DNA of 64,000 nucleotides from Actinoplanes sichuanensis (GCF_033097365.1 NZ_AP028461.1:8990001-9054000); one strand, 5' to 3'; shown: positions 27,295 to 41,120, counted from the first letter of the stretch. Notes: a model not told the origin generated them from the sequence alone. Numbers and translations: made by a program.

Positions 27295-29282
27295 CGGACA
27301 ACCCCTTCTGAATCGGTTTGCGGCACGAAGAAGTCCGGCGACACCTGCGGCCACGGGACCGGACGCCCGATCAGGTAGCCCTGTGCCTCGTCACAACCCG
27401 CGTCGATGAGCCAGCGGTACACCTCGGCCGTCTCCACACCCTCGGCTGTGACCCGGCTGCCCAGGCCGTGTGCCAGCGCGATCACCGAACGGACGATCGC
27501 CCGGCTCTGCGGATCGTGCGCGACGTCCTTGACGAACGCCCGGTCGATCTTGATCTCGGCCGCCGGGAATCCGCGCAGGTGGGCGAAGCTGGTGTAACCG
27601 GCCCCGAAATCGTCGACCGAGATGCCGACCCCCAGCGCGACCAGCTCACCGATCGACTGCGCCACGGTGTCCACGTCCCCGGCCAGAGCCGTCTCGGTCA
27701 CCTCCAGCATCAACCGATCCGGGGCGGTGCCGTGCTCGGCCAGCAGCGCGGCGACCATCTCCGCGAAACCGGCCACCTCCAGGTTGCGGGCGGACACGTT
27801 GACCGACACCGCCCACGGCTGTCCGGACGCGGTCCAGCCCAGCTGATCGGCCAGGGCCCGGCGCAGCACCCACTCGGTGAGCGGGACGATCAGCCCGGAG
27901 TGCTCGGCGGCCGGCAGGAAGTCGCTCGGCGGCACCAGACCACGCTGCGGGTGCTGCCAGCGGACCAGCGCCTCCAGGGCACGGACCGCGCCGTCGTTCA
28001 CCCCCACCTTCGGCTGGTAGTGCAGGATCAGCTCGTCACGTTCCAGGGCGTGCCGCAGCTCGGCCTGCACCACCAGCCATTGGTGCGGCTGCGTGGCCTG
28101 CTCGCCGGAGTAGACGACGATGTCCATCGTGCCGCGCTTGCCCTGATACATGGCGACGTCCGCCCGCTGCTTCAGCTCCTCGATCTGGTGACCGTGTTCC
28201 GGGTAGAGCGCGATGCCGAAACTCGCCTCGATGCTGAGCGGCACACCGTCCAGCACCATCTCCTCGGTGAGCCGGGCCCGGACCTGCTCCAGCAGGGCCA
28301 CCGCGTCGGCACGGTCCCGGCCGGGCAGCAGCAGCGCGAACTCGTCGCCGCCGAGCCGGGCCAGGATGTCGCCCGGGCCGAGCGCCGCCCGGAAGCGGGC
28401 CGACACCTCCCGCAGCAGCTCGTCGCCGGCGTGGTGGCCCAGGGTGTCGTTGACCTCCTTGAACCGGTTCAGGTCGACGAGCACCATGGCCCCGTGACCG
28501 CCGTCCCGGGCGGCCTGGTCGAGCCGCTCCTGGACCCAGACACGGAAGGCGGTCCGGTTCGGCAGGCCGGTCAGCGCGTCGTGCAGGGCGTTGTACCGCT
28601 GGTCGGCGGCATAGCGCCGCAACGATCGGGTGGTCAGCCAGGCCAGCGTCGCCAGCACGACGTAGAGCAGGGCGAGTCCGCCCCCGATCCGCCACCAGGT
28701 GGTCTCGACCTGCTCCTCCAGCCGGTCGGCGATCTTCTGGTACGGCAGGTACACCTCGACCACACCGACCGACTGCCCGGTCGCCCCGGCGATCATCGGC
28801 TGCATCACCCGGATCGTCTGGGTCCGGCCGGTGATCACTCGCGCCCGCCGCTCACCGTTCGCGGCGGCCTGAAAATCCGGATCCGAGACGGGTACGCCGG
28901 AGCTGCTCGACCCGTCGTCGGAGAAGATCACCCGGCCGCTGAATCCGCGCAGGCGCAGATGCTGGACCGACCCGTTGTAGACGGCCAGCCGGGTGGCCTC
29001 CCGCATCCGGTCGTGCTGCTCGGCGCTGAGGCCCCGCCGGCTCAGGTCGTCACCGGCCAGACCTGACGAATCACCGCTGTTCAGTGCCGGCGCGACCACC
29101 ATCTGCGCGATGACCTCGGCCTGGGACAGGCCCTGGGCGCGGCCCTGTTCGGCCGCGTCCCGGCTGTAGTCCTGGAGCACGACGGCACCCAGAGCGACCA
29201 CGGGGACGAGGCTCGCCGCGGCGAACGTCGCGAACAGGCGGGCGGTGCTCCGCACTCGCGGCCGTGCCGGGCGTTTCCACAT
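27291..29282 (-). CDS. Membrane GGDEF-EAL cyclic-di-GMP enzyme, PAS/CACHE-like sensor
   Basis: A 663-residue c-di-GMP enzyme. TM1 (about 15-40), an extracellular sensor of about 150 residues ending in GQSVGVVEVYLPYQKIADRL (PAS/CACHE-like), TM2 (190-212), a GGDEF domain with intact RLGGDEF and an EAL domain with EALVRW, VNVSARN, EVTETAL, DDFGAGY, KIDRAF and AEGVET. The inhibitory I-site is lost: GPGD replaces RxxD. Both activities look possible. The ATG at 29282 was chosen because the sequence before it lacks a ribosome site. It lies 40 bp after frcA and overlaps the next binding-protein gene by ATGA, so all five genes appear to be one operon. Confidence 0.88.
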   Translation of the reverse strand: MWKRPARPRVRSTARLFATFAAASLVPVVALGAVVLQDYSRDAAEQGRAQGLSQAEVIAQMVVAPALNSGDSSGLAGDDLSRRGLSAEQHDRMREATRLAVYNGSVQHLRLRGFSGRVIFSDDGSSSSGVPVSDPDFQAAANGERRARVITGRTQTIRVMQPMIAGATGQSVGVVEVYLPYQKIADRLEEQVETTWWRIGGGLALLYVVLATLAWLTTRSLRRYAADQRYNALHDALTGLPNRTAFRVWVQERLDQAARDGGHGAMVLVDLNRFKEVNDTLGHHAGDELLREVSARFRAALGPGDILARLGGDEFALLLPGRDRADAVALLEQVRARLTEEMVLDGVPLSIEASFGIALYPEHGHQIEELKQRADVAMYQGKRGTMDIVVYSGEQATQPHQWLVVQAELRHALERDELILHYQPKVGVNDGAVRALEALVRWQHPQRGLVPPSDFLPAAEHSGLIVPLTEWVLRRALADQLGWTASGQPWAVSVNVSARNLEVAGFAEMVAALLAEHGTAPDRLMLEVTETALAGDVDTVAQSIGELVALGVGISVDDFGAGYTSFAHLRGFPAAEIKIDRAFVKDVAHDPQSRAIVRSVIALAHGLGSRVTAEGVETAEVYRWLIDAGCDEAQGYLIGRPVPWPQVSPDFFVPQTDSEGVVR

Positions 29283-29322
29283 ACGGCCCTGATCGGCCAC
29301 CGGCCGGGACCGGTTGAGGAAA

Positions 29323-30093
29323 TCAGGGTGCCTCCGGCGGCGGCGCCGCACCGGTCATGATCGCCACCGCGTCGGACATCGAGTGGGAACCCGGGGTGAT
29401 CACCGCGATCCGGCGACCCAGTCGCTGGATGTGGATGCGATCCGCGATCTCGAAGACGTGTGGCATGTTGTGGCTGATCAGGATCACCGGCAGGCCCCGG
29501 TCCCGGACGTCGCGGATCAGCTGCAGGACCCGATTGCCCTCCTTCACGCCGAGCGCGGCGGTCGGCTCGTCGAGGATCACCACCTTGCTGCCGAAGGCCG
29601 CCGACCGGGCCACCGCCACCGCCTGCCGCTGGCCGCCGGAGAGTGACTCGACGGGCTGGCCGATGTTCTGCAGGGTGGCGACACCGAGCTCGCTCATGTG
29701 CCGGGCGGCCTCCTCCCGCATCCGTTTGCGGTCCAGCATTCGGAAGATCGATCCCAGCGGACCGGGGCGCCGCTGCTCCCGGCCGAGGAACAGGTTGTCG
29801 GCGATGTCCAGGCCGGGCGCGACCGCCAGCGTCTGGTAAACGGTCTCGATCCCGGCCGCCCGCGCCTCCATCGGATTACGGAAGTGCACCGGCCGCCCGT
29901 CCAGCAGGATCTCGCCGCTGTCCGGGACCAGCGCCCCGGACAGCGCCTTGATCAGGCTGGACTTGCCCGCCCCGTTGTCACCGATCACCGCGAGGATCTC
30001 GCCCGGGAGCAACTCGAGGTCACTTCCGTCGATCGCGACCACCCGGCCGTACCGCTTGGTCAGGCCTTTTGCTTGAAGAACCGGAGTCGTCAC
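29323..30093 (-). CDS. frcA: Sugar ABC importer ATPase, FrcA-like
   Basis: A 256-residue single-domain ATPase, unlike the two-domain RbsA type. Walker A is GDNGAGKSS, the signature SLSGGQRQAVAVARS, Walker B VVILDEPTAALG, and the switch region LISHNM. The segment IETVYQTLAVAPGLDIADNLFLGRE is typical of FrcA/XylG-like sugar ATPases. It energises the permease encoded 55 bp upstream. Substrate prediction as fructose or a related sugar rests on the binding protein and permease resembling FrcB and FrcC of rhizobia. It is third of three importer genes in the operon. Confidence 0.85.
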   Translation of the reverse strand: MTTPVLQAKGLTKRYGRVVAIDGSDLELLPGEILAVIGDNGAGKSSLIKALSGALVPDSGEILLDGRPVHFRNPMEARAAGIETVYQTLAVAPGLDIADNLFLGREQRRPGPLGSIFRMLDRKRMREEAARHMSELGVATLQNIGQPVESLSGGQRQAVAVARSAAFGSKVVILDEPTAALGVKEGNRVLQLIRDVRDRGLPVILISHNMPHVFEIADRIHIQRLGRRIAVITPGSHSMSDAVAIMTGAAPPPEAP

Positions 30094-30148
30094 GCTGCGC
30101 CCCCCTGGTCGTGCCCTCCCGGCCCGTGCTCCGCTGCGGTGCAGTCGG

Positions 30149-31159
30149 TCATGACCGCACCTTCCTGATCCACTGATCGAGCGAGACCGCGATCAGCACC
30201 AACAGGCCGATCGCGAAGCCCTGCCAGACCACCTCGACGCCGGCCAGTTGCAGGCCGTTGCGGAAGACCCCGACGATCAGCGCCCCGATCAGCGTGCCGA
30301 TCACCCCGCCGCGACCACCGAACAGGCTGGTGCCGCCGAGCACGACCGCGGTGATCGAGTCGAGGTTGTATTCGGTGCCGACGTTCGGGCTGGCCGAGGC
30401 GAGCCGCCCGATCAGGATCCAGCCGGCCACCGCATAGAGCAGTCCGGCCGTGGTGTAGACCGAGAACAGCACCCGCCCGGTCCGGATGCCGGCGAGCCGG
30501 GCCGCCTCCACGTCGTCACCTGTCGCGTAGACGTGCTTGCCCCAGGCCGTCCAGCTCAGCGCGTAGGCGAAGAACCCGAACAGGAGCAGCATGATGATCG
30601 ACCCGTAGCTGAGCCGGAAGTCCCCGATCGGGATCGCCTCACCGGTCCACGTCATCAGGCCCGGCATGTCCGCGCCGCGGACCGTCTCGCTGTTGCTGAC
30701 CACCGAGTTCAGCGAGAAGAAGATGGTCAGCGTGCCGAGCGTGACGATGAACGGCGGCAGTTTGATCCGGGTCACCAGAAATCCGTTGATCGCACCCATC
30801 GCCGTGCCGCAGGCGAACCCGAGCAGCAGCGCGAGCGGCGCCGGCACCCCCGCGTCGGTCGCGAAGAGCGCCATCAGGATCGACGAGAACACCGCGATCG
30901 CCCCGGCCGACAGGTCGATGCCGGCGGTCAGGATGATCAGGGTCTGCCCGAGCGCCAGCGTCGCGATCACGGTGACCTGCAGCAGCACCAGCGACAGGTT
31001 CGCGGCCGAGAAGAACCGGGCGTTGACGATCGAGAACGCCACGATCGCCACGACCAGCACGGCGAGCGGCCCGAGGACCGGGTTGCCGTGCAGTAGGTGT
31101 TGCAGTCGCAGCCCGAACGAGTCGTGCCGCCGTACCTCGAAATCAGCGGTGGCGGTCAT
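30149..31159 (-). CDS. frcC: Sugar ABC importer permease, FrcC-like
   Basis: A 336-residue inner-membrane permease of the ribose/xylose type with 8-10 predicted helices. Conserved features are LALGQTLIILTAGIDLSAGA, AGIRTGRVLFSVY with the EAA-like loop nearby, and GGTSLFGGRGGVIGTLIGAL. It moves the sugar delivered by the binding protein whose gene ends one base before its ATG. The tight spacing indicates translational coupling. The ATPase follows after 55 bp. Confidence 0.9.
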   Translation of the reverse strand: MTATADFEVRRHDSFGLRLQHLLHGNPVLGPLAVLVVAIVAFSIVNARFFSAANLSLVLLQVTVIATLALGQTLIILTAGIDLSAGAIAVFSSILMALFATDAGVPAPLALLLGFACGTAMGAINGFLVTRIKLPPFIVTLGTLTIFFSLNSVVSNSETVRGADMPGLMTWTGEAIPIGDFRLSYGSIIMLLLFGFFAYALSWTAWGKHVYATGDDVEAARLAGIRTGRVLFSVYTTAGLLYAVAGWILIGRLASASPNVGTEYNLDSITAVVLGGTSLFGGRGGVIGTLIGALIVGVFRNGLQLAGVEVVWQGFAIGLLVLIAVSLDQWIRKVRS

Positions 31160-31160
31160 C

Positions 31161-32183
31161 TCACCCCCAGCAGTTCTGTTTGCCCCACGCGGAGTCCTTC
31201 GCCTCCACGCCGGCCTGCGGTTGGTCGGTGATCAGTTGCACGCCGGTGTCGACGAAGTCCTTGCCGGCGGTGTTCTGTGGTTTCACACCGGTCTTGGCGT
31301 ACTCCGCGATGGCGGCGACGCCGAGCTCGGCCATCTTGATCGGGAACTGCATCGACGTCGCGCCGATCACCCCGCCGGCGACGTTGTCGACACCGGGACA
31401 ACCACCGTCGACCGAGACGATGGTGACCTCACGCTCCCGCCCGGCCGCCTTCAGCGCCTGGTAGGCCCCGGCCGCCGCGGGCTCGTTGATGGTGTAGACC
31501 AGGTTGATCGACGGGTCCTTCTGGAGCAGGTTCTCCATGGCGGTCCGCCCGCCCTCTTCGTTGCCGTCAGTGACGTCGTGCCCGGCGATCCGCGGGTCAC
31601 TCTCATCCCCGATCCGCCCCTTGTCGGCGACGTCGATGCCAAAACCTTCAAGAAAACCCTGATCACGTTGTACGTCCACAGACACCTGATTGGCGTTGAG
31701 GTCGAGCATCGCGATCCGGGCGTCCTTACCCTCGGTGGCGAACTTCGCCTTCGCCCACTGCCCGATCAGACGCCCGGCCTCGTAGTTGTCGGTGGCGAAC
31801 GTGGCGTCCGCGGCCTCGGCCGGCTCGACCGGCGTGTCCAGTGCGATGACCAGCATCCCGGCCTCGTGTGCCCGGTCGATCGCGGGCACGATCGCCTTCG
31901 AGTCGTTCGGGGTGATCATGAAGCCCACGGCACCGAACGAGATCAGGTTCTCGATCGCCAACACCTGTGCCTCGTTGTCGCCGTCCACCTTCCCGGCGAA
32001 AGTCTGCAGGTCGACCCCGGCGGTGGCGGCCGCACTCTGCGCGCCCACCTTCATGGTCACGAAGAAGGGATTGGTGTCGGTCTTGGTGATCAGCCCGACC
32101 ACGGGCTCACCGGTGCCGCGATTGCACGCGGCACCGGCGAAAACCAGTAGCAGACCACTCGCGGCCACGACGAACCTGCGCAT
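31161..32183 (-). CDS. frcB: Sugar ABC importer binding lipoprotein, FrcB-like
   Basis: A 340-residue substrate-binding protein with a lipobox (AGAAC, Cys about residue 20). FrcB-like segments are [60 protein letters not shown] and [16 protein letters not shown]. In Sinorhizobium FrcB binds fructose, ribose and mannose. It is first in a predicted five-gene operon (frcBCA, GGDEF-EAL, family 3 binding protein). GGAGGGGG lies just before the ATG, and a TTGACA promoter lies about 60 bp upstream. The substrate assignment is by resemblance only. Confidence 0.85.
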   Translation of the reverse strand: MRRFVVAASGLLLVFAGAACNRGTGEPVVGLITKTDTNPFFVTMKVGAQSAAATAGVDLQTFAGKVDGDNEAQVLAIENLISFGAVGFMITPNDSKAIVPAIDRAHEAGMLVIALDTPVEPAEAADATFATDNYEAGRLIGQWAKAKFATEGKDARIAMLDLNANQVSVDVQRDQGFLEGFGIDVADKGRIGDESDPRIAGHDVTDGNEEGGRTAMENLLQKDPSINLVYTINEPAAAGAYQALKAAGREREVTIVSVDGGCPGVDNVAGGVIGATSMQFPIKMAELGVAAIAEYAKTGVKPQNTAGKDFVDTGVQLITDQPQAGVEAKDSAWGKQNCWG

Positions 32184-32220
32184 TCCCCCTCCAAGACATC
32201 GAGGAAGACCGTTGCCTTGG

Positions 32221-32249
32221 AGTAGACGCTCAGGTCAGCGGGCTGTCAA
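32221..32249 (-). promoter_or_regulatory. Putative promoter of the frcBCA operon
   Basis: On the minus strand TTGACA (32244-32249) and TCTACT (32221-32226) are separated by 17 bp, about 40 bp before the frcB start. The -35 is a perfect consensus and the -10 matches four of six bases. Confidence 0.5.
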
Positions 32250-32404
32250 CCGGAGGTCACGGAAAGTTGCCGGCGTAGGACAGAACGGTCGCCGTCCCGC
32301 CCGTGCTGTTGACGACGTGATCTCGACGGATCCCGATGACCACTCGTTCGAACCGGTTCCGGCAGGGCACGAAGGAACACCCAGGAGCCGCCTGAACGGG
32401 CAAT

Positions 32405-32410
32405 TAGGAT
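32405..32410 (+). promoter_or_regulatory. Putative -10 element of a leaderless transcript
   Basis: TAGGAT ends 7 nt before the ATG at 32418 and would not fit transcription of a start at 32409. Confidence 0.5.
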
Positions 32411-32417
32411 GGAAAGC

Positions 32418-32924
32418 ATGCGGCTCGTTCTGCTCAGCGACACGCACTTACCGAAACGTGCCCGCGACCTCCCCGCCGAACTGTGGTCGGCGATCGACCG
32501 GGCCGACGTGGTCATCCATGCCGGCGACTGGGTCGACGGCAGCCTGCTCGACCGGCTCGAGACACGCGCCGCCCGCCTGATCGGCTGCTACGGCAACAAC
32601 GACGGTCCGGAGTTGCGGGCCCGACTCCCGGAGATAGCCCGAGCCGACCTCGACGGTGTCCGCCTAGCGGTGATCCACGAAACCGGCCCGGCGGCCGGCC
32701 GCGAGAAACGCTGCGCGGCCAGGTTCCCCGACACTGACGTGCTCGTCTTCGGCCACTCGCACATCCCGTGGGACACCACCGCCCCGACCGGCCTGCGCCT
32801 GCTCAACCCCGGTTCACCCACCGACCGCCGGCGCCAGCCCGACCACACATACATGACCGCGGACATCACCGCCGGAGCCCTCCACGAGGTAATCGTCCAC
32901 CGGCTCCCACCCCGCACCCCCTGA
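32418..32924 (+). CDS. YfcE/MJ0936-type metallophosphoesterase
   Basis: A 168-residue cytoplasmic phosphodiesterase of the calcineurin-like superfamily. Metal-ligand motifs appear in order: SDTHLP (residues 7-12), HAGDWVDG, GNND, VIHETG (in place of the usual HGH) and FGHSHIP. The two-metal centre hydrolyses small phosphodiesters; the cellular substrate of this family is generally unknown. The ATG at 32418 is preferred over 32409 because the core starts MRLVLLSDTH and TAGGAT lies 7 nt upstream (leaderless). It converges on glyA and shares a strong terminator with it. Confidence 0.9.
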   Translation: MRLVLLSDTHLPKRARDLPAELWSAIDRADVVIHAGDWVDGSLLDRLETRAARLIGCYGNNDGPELRARLPEIARADLDGVRLAVIHETGPAAGREKRCAARFPDTDVLVFGHSHIPWDTTAPTGLRLLNPGSPTDRRRQPDHTYMTADITAGALHEVIVHRLPPRTP

Positions 32925-32977
32925 CTTCACCGTTCAGTCAAGGCGGCCCAGAAACCGAAAACCCCCGGCCGGCCTCC

Positions 32978-33010
32978 AGGGCTGTCTCGCGGCTACCGAG
33001 ACAGCCCTGA
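32978..33010. terminator. Bidirectional terminator between the phosphoesterase and glyA
   Basis: A perfect 13-bp stem CAGGGCTGTCTCG/CGAGACAGCCCTG (32978-32990 with 32998-33010) with a 7-nt loop lies between two converging genes. Confidence 0.75.
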
Positions 33011-33032
33011 AGACCAGCCGAGGGCGGGTGGG

Positions 33033-34457
33033 TCAGGCCAACGAGACGGACGGGTAGAGCGGGAACGGCGACAGCAGCTCGGTGGCCTGCTTGCTGATCC
33101 GGTCGGCGAGCGACGGGTCCAGGTTGAACTTCGCCTTCGAACCCTCGGCCGGCGAGGTGGCCGCGAGCACGGTGTGGATCAGGTCGGCGATCTGGTCCAT
33201 CTCGGCGACGCCGAGGCCGCGGCTGGTCAGGGCCGGAGTCCCGACCCGGATGCCGGAGGTGTACCAGGCGCCGTTCGGGTCGTTCGGGATCGCGTTACGG
33301 TTCGTCACGATGCCGCTGTCGAGCAGGGCCTGCTCGGCCTGGCGGCCGGTGATCCCGAACGGGTGCACGTCGAGCAGCACCAGGTGGTTGTCGGTGCCGC
33401 CGGAGACCAGCTGCACACCACGCTTCAGCAGGCCCTCGGCCAGCGCCTGGCTGTTCGTCACGATCTGCTGGGCGTAGGTCGAGAACTCCGGCCGACGGGC
33501 CTCGGCGAACGCGATCGCCTTCGCCGCCATCACGTGCGGCAGCGGGCCACCGAGCACCATCGGACAGCCGCGGTCGACCTGGGAGGCGAGCTCCGGCTGG
33601 CAGAAGACGGCGCCACCGCGCGGGCCACGCAGGCTCTTGTGGGTCGTGGTGGTGACGATGTGCGCGTGCGGGATCGGGTTGTAGTCGCCGGTGAACACGC
33701 CGCCCGCGACCAGGCCGGCGAAGTGCGCCATGTCGACCATGAAGGTCGCGCCCACCTCGTCGGCGATCTCGCGCATCTTCGCGAAGTTCACTTTCCGGGG
33801 GTACGCCGAATAGCCACCCACGATCACCGCGGGCTTGAACTCCTTGGCACTCTCCAGGAGGGCCGCGTAGTCGATCTGACCGGTCGCCGGGTCCACCCCG
33901 TAGCTGCGCTGGTCGAACATCTTGCCGGAGATGTTCGGGCGGAAGCCGTGGGTCAGGTGCCCACCGGCGTCCAGCGACATGCCGAGCAGACGCTGGTTGC
34001 CGAACGCCTGCCGCAGCTCGGCCCACTCGGCGTCGGTGAGGTCGTTGATCTGCCGCCTCTCGAACTTCTTGAGATACGGCACCTCGACCCGGTCGGCGAG
34101 GATGGCCCAGTAGGCGACCAGGTTCGCGTCGATCCCGGAGTGCGGCTGGACGTACGCGTAAGGCGCACCGAACAGAGCCTTGGCATGCTCGGCCGCGACC
34201 GACTCGACGATGTCGACGTTCTGGCAGCCGGCGTAGAACCGGCGGCCGACGGTGCCCTCCGCATACTTGTCGGAGAGCCAGTTACCCATGGCGAGCAGAA
34301 CCGCCGGGGAAGCGTAGTTCTCACTCGCGATCAGCTTCAGCGACTCGCGCTGGTCGGTCAGCTCCTGCGCGATCGCGTCGGCGATGCGCGGCTCGACGGA
34401 ACGGACCACGTCGAGGGCGGAGCGGAAAGCGATGGACTCGGCGTTCAACTCAGGCAT
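33033..34457 (-). CDS. glyA: Serine hydroxymethyltransferase
   Basis: A 474-residue PLP enzyme that converts serine and tetrahydrofolate to glycine and 5,10-methylene-THF, the main source of one-carbon units. The PLP Lys lies in [15 protein letters not shown]; other family motifs are [24 protein letters not shown] and [11 protein letters not shown]. It is about 50 residues longer than E. coli GlyA, with an insertion around residues 130-185 (a region containing [20 protein letters not shown]) as in a second actinobacterial SHMT group. The ATG follows GGGAGG. A ZTP riboswitch precedes it, tying expression to folate/purine stress. Confidence 0.96.
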   Translation of the reverse strand: MPELNAESIAFRSALDVVRSVEPRIADAIAQELTDQRESLKLIASENYASPAVLLAMGNWLSDKYAEGTVGRRFYAGCQNVDIVESVAAEHAKALFGAPYAYVQPHSGIDANLVAYWAILADRVEVPYLKKFERRQINDLTDAEWAELRQAFGNQRLLGMSLDAGGHLTHGFRPNISGKMFDQRSYGVDPATGQIDYAALLESAKEFKPAVIVGGYSAYPRKVNFAKMREIADEVGATFMVDMAHFAGLVAGGVFTGDYNPIPHAHIVTTTTHKSLRGPRGGAVFCQPELASQVDRGCPMVLGGPLPHVMAAKAIAFAEARRPEFSTYAQQIVTNSQALAEGLLKRGVQLVSGGTDNHLVLLDVHPFGITGRQAEQALLDSGIVTNRNAIPNDPNGAWYTSGIRVGTPALTSRGLGVAEMDQIADLIHTVLAATSPAEGSKAKFNLDPSLADRISKQATELLSPFPLYPSVSLA

Positions 34458-34458
34458 G

Positions 34459-34562
34459 GGACCTCCCTATCACGTAGCGAAGAGGCCCAGGCGCACGGCA
34501 TACGTCATGTCGACGGAGCCGCTCCACGATGGTCAACCATCCGAACGCGCCAGTCACGGCCC
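34459..34562 (-). promoter_or_regulatory. ZTP (pfl) riboswitch controlling glyA
   Basis: Minus-strand leader. P1 is GGGCCG (34557-34562) with CGGCTC and is followed by the conserved TGACTGGCG. A GATGG/CCATC hairpin, GTGGAGCGG, and the distal core CCGTGCGCCTGGGC (ending at 34485) complete the pfl pattern. For the expression platform, GGGCCTC (34482-34488), which overlaps the last bases of the aptamer, can pair over 7 bp with GAGGTCC (34459-34465) at the ribosome site. Ligand binding should lock the GGGC in the aptamer and free the ribosome site, turning glyA on when ZTP/ZMP builds up during 10-formyl-THF shortage. Confidence 0.85.
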
Positions 34563-34615
34563 ACCCTCAGCATACCGGCGCCCGACCGGGCGCCCGCACC
34601 CCATTGCGATGCTGC

Positions 34616-35152
34616 TCACCGCCGGTCTTCATGCCAGGCGGGGCCGGACGTCGCCTCCTGCCAGTACTTGACGATGGCCTGCTGCAATTCGTCGACGGAC
34701 ACCATCAGCCCGCCCACGGCGATATTGACGCCAAGGAACCCGATCTGCCGGTTGACCTGCTGCAGCATCCGTTTGCCGCCGGTCAGATACTGCTTCTCAA
34801 AACCCTCGTCGATCAACACCACGACAAACCACTGCCGCTGTACGACCAACTGTTCCACCCCGCGTACCACGTGCCACGGAATGACCTGCGAAGACAGGCG
34901 AACGTCACGCACTCCCTCGGTGGACACCTCGACGACCGGGTCACGCCGGAACAACTGCTGTCCCACCCGCACCGCCCCGAACCCGAAGAACAGCACCCCG
35001 AAGGCACCGATCACGAAGAGGACCACGTTGAAGGATGGACCGGGCCGGCTCGCCCAAGCCATGAATGCACTGGCGGCGATCAGGGCGAACGCGGCCACCA
35101 GAAGGCCGGCGGTCTTCGGCAAAGACCGGTACACGAGCACGGTTCTCTCCAT
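34616..35152 (-). CDS. Two-TM membrane protein, STM3941-like
   Basis: A 178-residue membrane protein. Two helices (about 14-34 and 40-60) are followed by a PH-like beta domain (VVEVSTEGVRDVRLSSQVIP, then WHVVRGVEQLVVQRQWFVVV) and a C-terminal amphipathic region, the layout of STM3941/YcxB-type proteins. No enzymatic motif. It lies directly after the rRNA operon and its terminator on the same strand. The reading frame stays open upstream through the 5S gene, but the ATG at 35152 gives the family-like start. Function unknown; the family call is tentative. Confidence 0.65.
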   Translation of the reverse strand: MERTVLVYRSLPKTAGLLVAAFALIAASAFMAWASRPGPSFNVVLFVIGAFGVLFFGFGAVRVGQQLFRRDPVVEVSTEGVRDVRLSSQVIPWHVVRGVEQLVVQRQWFVVVLIDEGFEKQYLTGGKRMLQQVNRQIGFLGVNIAVGGLMVSVDELQQAIVKYWQEATSGPAWHEDRR

Positions 35153-35192
35153 CGACGTAGGTGCGAAGCACTCTAGTGGATGGAGACAAAGA

Positions 35193-35222
35193 AAAGGCCC
35201 ACCCGTTTCCGGGTGGGCCTTT
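35193..35222 (-). terminator. rRNA operon terminator
   Basis: A perfect 13-bp stem AAAGGCCCACCCG/CGGGTGGGCCTTT with a TTTC-type loop (35193-35205 with 35210-35222) is followed on the minus strand by a T-rich run, 12 bp after 5S rRNA. It is the strongest intrinsic terminator in the window. Confidence 0.9.
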
Positions 35223-35234
35223 CCATACGATGAG

Positions 35235-35351
35235 TCCGGCGGCGTCCTACTCTCCCACACCCTCCCGAGTGCAGTACCATCGGCGCTGGAGGGCTTAGCT
35301 ACCGGGTTCGGAATGTAACCGGGCGTTTCCCCTCCGCTATGACCACCGAAA
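35235..35351 (-). rRNA. rrf: 5S ribosomal RNA
   Basis: About 117 nt. On the minus strand it begins GTTTCGGTGGTCATAGCGG, contains the conserved loop CCCGGTTACATTCCGAAC, and ends in GGGAGAGTAGGACGCCGCC, typical of actinobacterial 5S. It is the last gene of the operon, about 110 bp after 23S. The ends are estimated from conserved sequence. Confidence 0.93.
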
Positions 35352-35459
35352 CAGCCATCAGCTTCACGTACAACCAGCAACCTTCAGACTCTCTCAAGCC
35401 TCAGGGTGGTCGTTCGTTTGCTGTGAATCACACAGTGGACGCAAGCGCAATGTATAGGG

Positions 35460-40467
<5,008 letters not shown>

Positions 40468-40581
40468 TCTGTTGAAAAACTCATCCCGGCAACAAAAATG
40501 TTGCCAAAGGAATCTCCCACTTATCGCCTAAACGACAAGCCGGGGTATTGCCATAATTGGCACTGGCTTATCAAGCACCCT

Positions 40582-40602
40582 GTTGAGTTCTCAAAGAACA
40601 AC
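40582..40602 (-). promoter_or_regulatory. rRNA leader boxA-like antitermination/processing element
   Basis: On the minus strand TTGTTCTTTGAGAACTCAAC lies about 115 nt before 16S. This is the conserved actinobacterial rrn leader motif containing a boxA-like core. Confidence 0.6.
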
Positions 40603-40656
40603 CGCACACCTTAAACCGAACCGCTTTCGCGGCCCGCCCTCCGGGGCACTCGCTCT

Positions 40657-40684
40657 ACTTTACCCGCCGTTTCCGCCGTGTCAA
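40657..40684 (-). promoter_or_regulatory. rRNA operon promoter
   Basis: On the minus strand TTGACA (40679-40684) and TAAAGT (40657-40662) are separated by 16 bp, about 190 bp before 16S. This is a near-consensus vegetative promoter, expected for an rrn operon. Additional upstream promoters are likely but I could not define them. Confidence 0.75.
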
Positions 40685-41120
40685 ATCCGCGTTTCGCAAC
40701 CGAATTCGCCAAAACAGAAACTGTTCCAGGCACCCGCGAAGAGTACACGATGTCTCGTGCCACTCGATCTTGGGGGTTTGGCAGGACGGCCGGTCCGGGC
40801 CCTAACTTCAGGTCCCGCTTGCCTCGTCCGTTTCCCTGCCGGCTCGGAGAACATTACCCGGTCGTCCTCGCAACGCCAAATCGGCCCCCCTACGCGATCG
40901 CACTCCCGTTGCCGGTGAGGTCGTCGGGTCAAATGAGGTCAATGACCTTCCGAAGTGGATCCGATACGGAATGAACATCCGACGCGCGAGCCACCCCCGC
41001 ATCAACCGACACGTAGGGCGGTGACGCGGGCAACCGGCCCGGCGGTCGCGGCCGGGCGGCCGGGCCCGCGAACGTCGCGGTGTGGAGACGTGCGTAGTGG
41101 CTGCTTCTGTGGGAGCGCCG
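40685..41120. other. Non-coding region upstream of the rRNA operon
   Basis: 436 bp with no credible gene. On the minus strand two TTGACC sequences occur near 40931-40946 without a good -10. A GC-rich run of nested inverted repeats (GCGGGC...GCCCGC, about 41026-41069) probably ends the RsbW-like gene that stops at 41121. Confidence 0.5.

Noticed and set aside
35153..35380. N-terminal extension of the STM3941-like protein into the 5S gene.
   Set aside because: It would be translated from 5S rRNA and its terminator; the ATG at 35152 starts the membrane protein properly.
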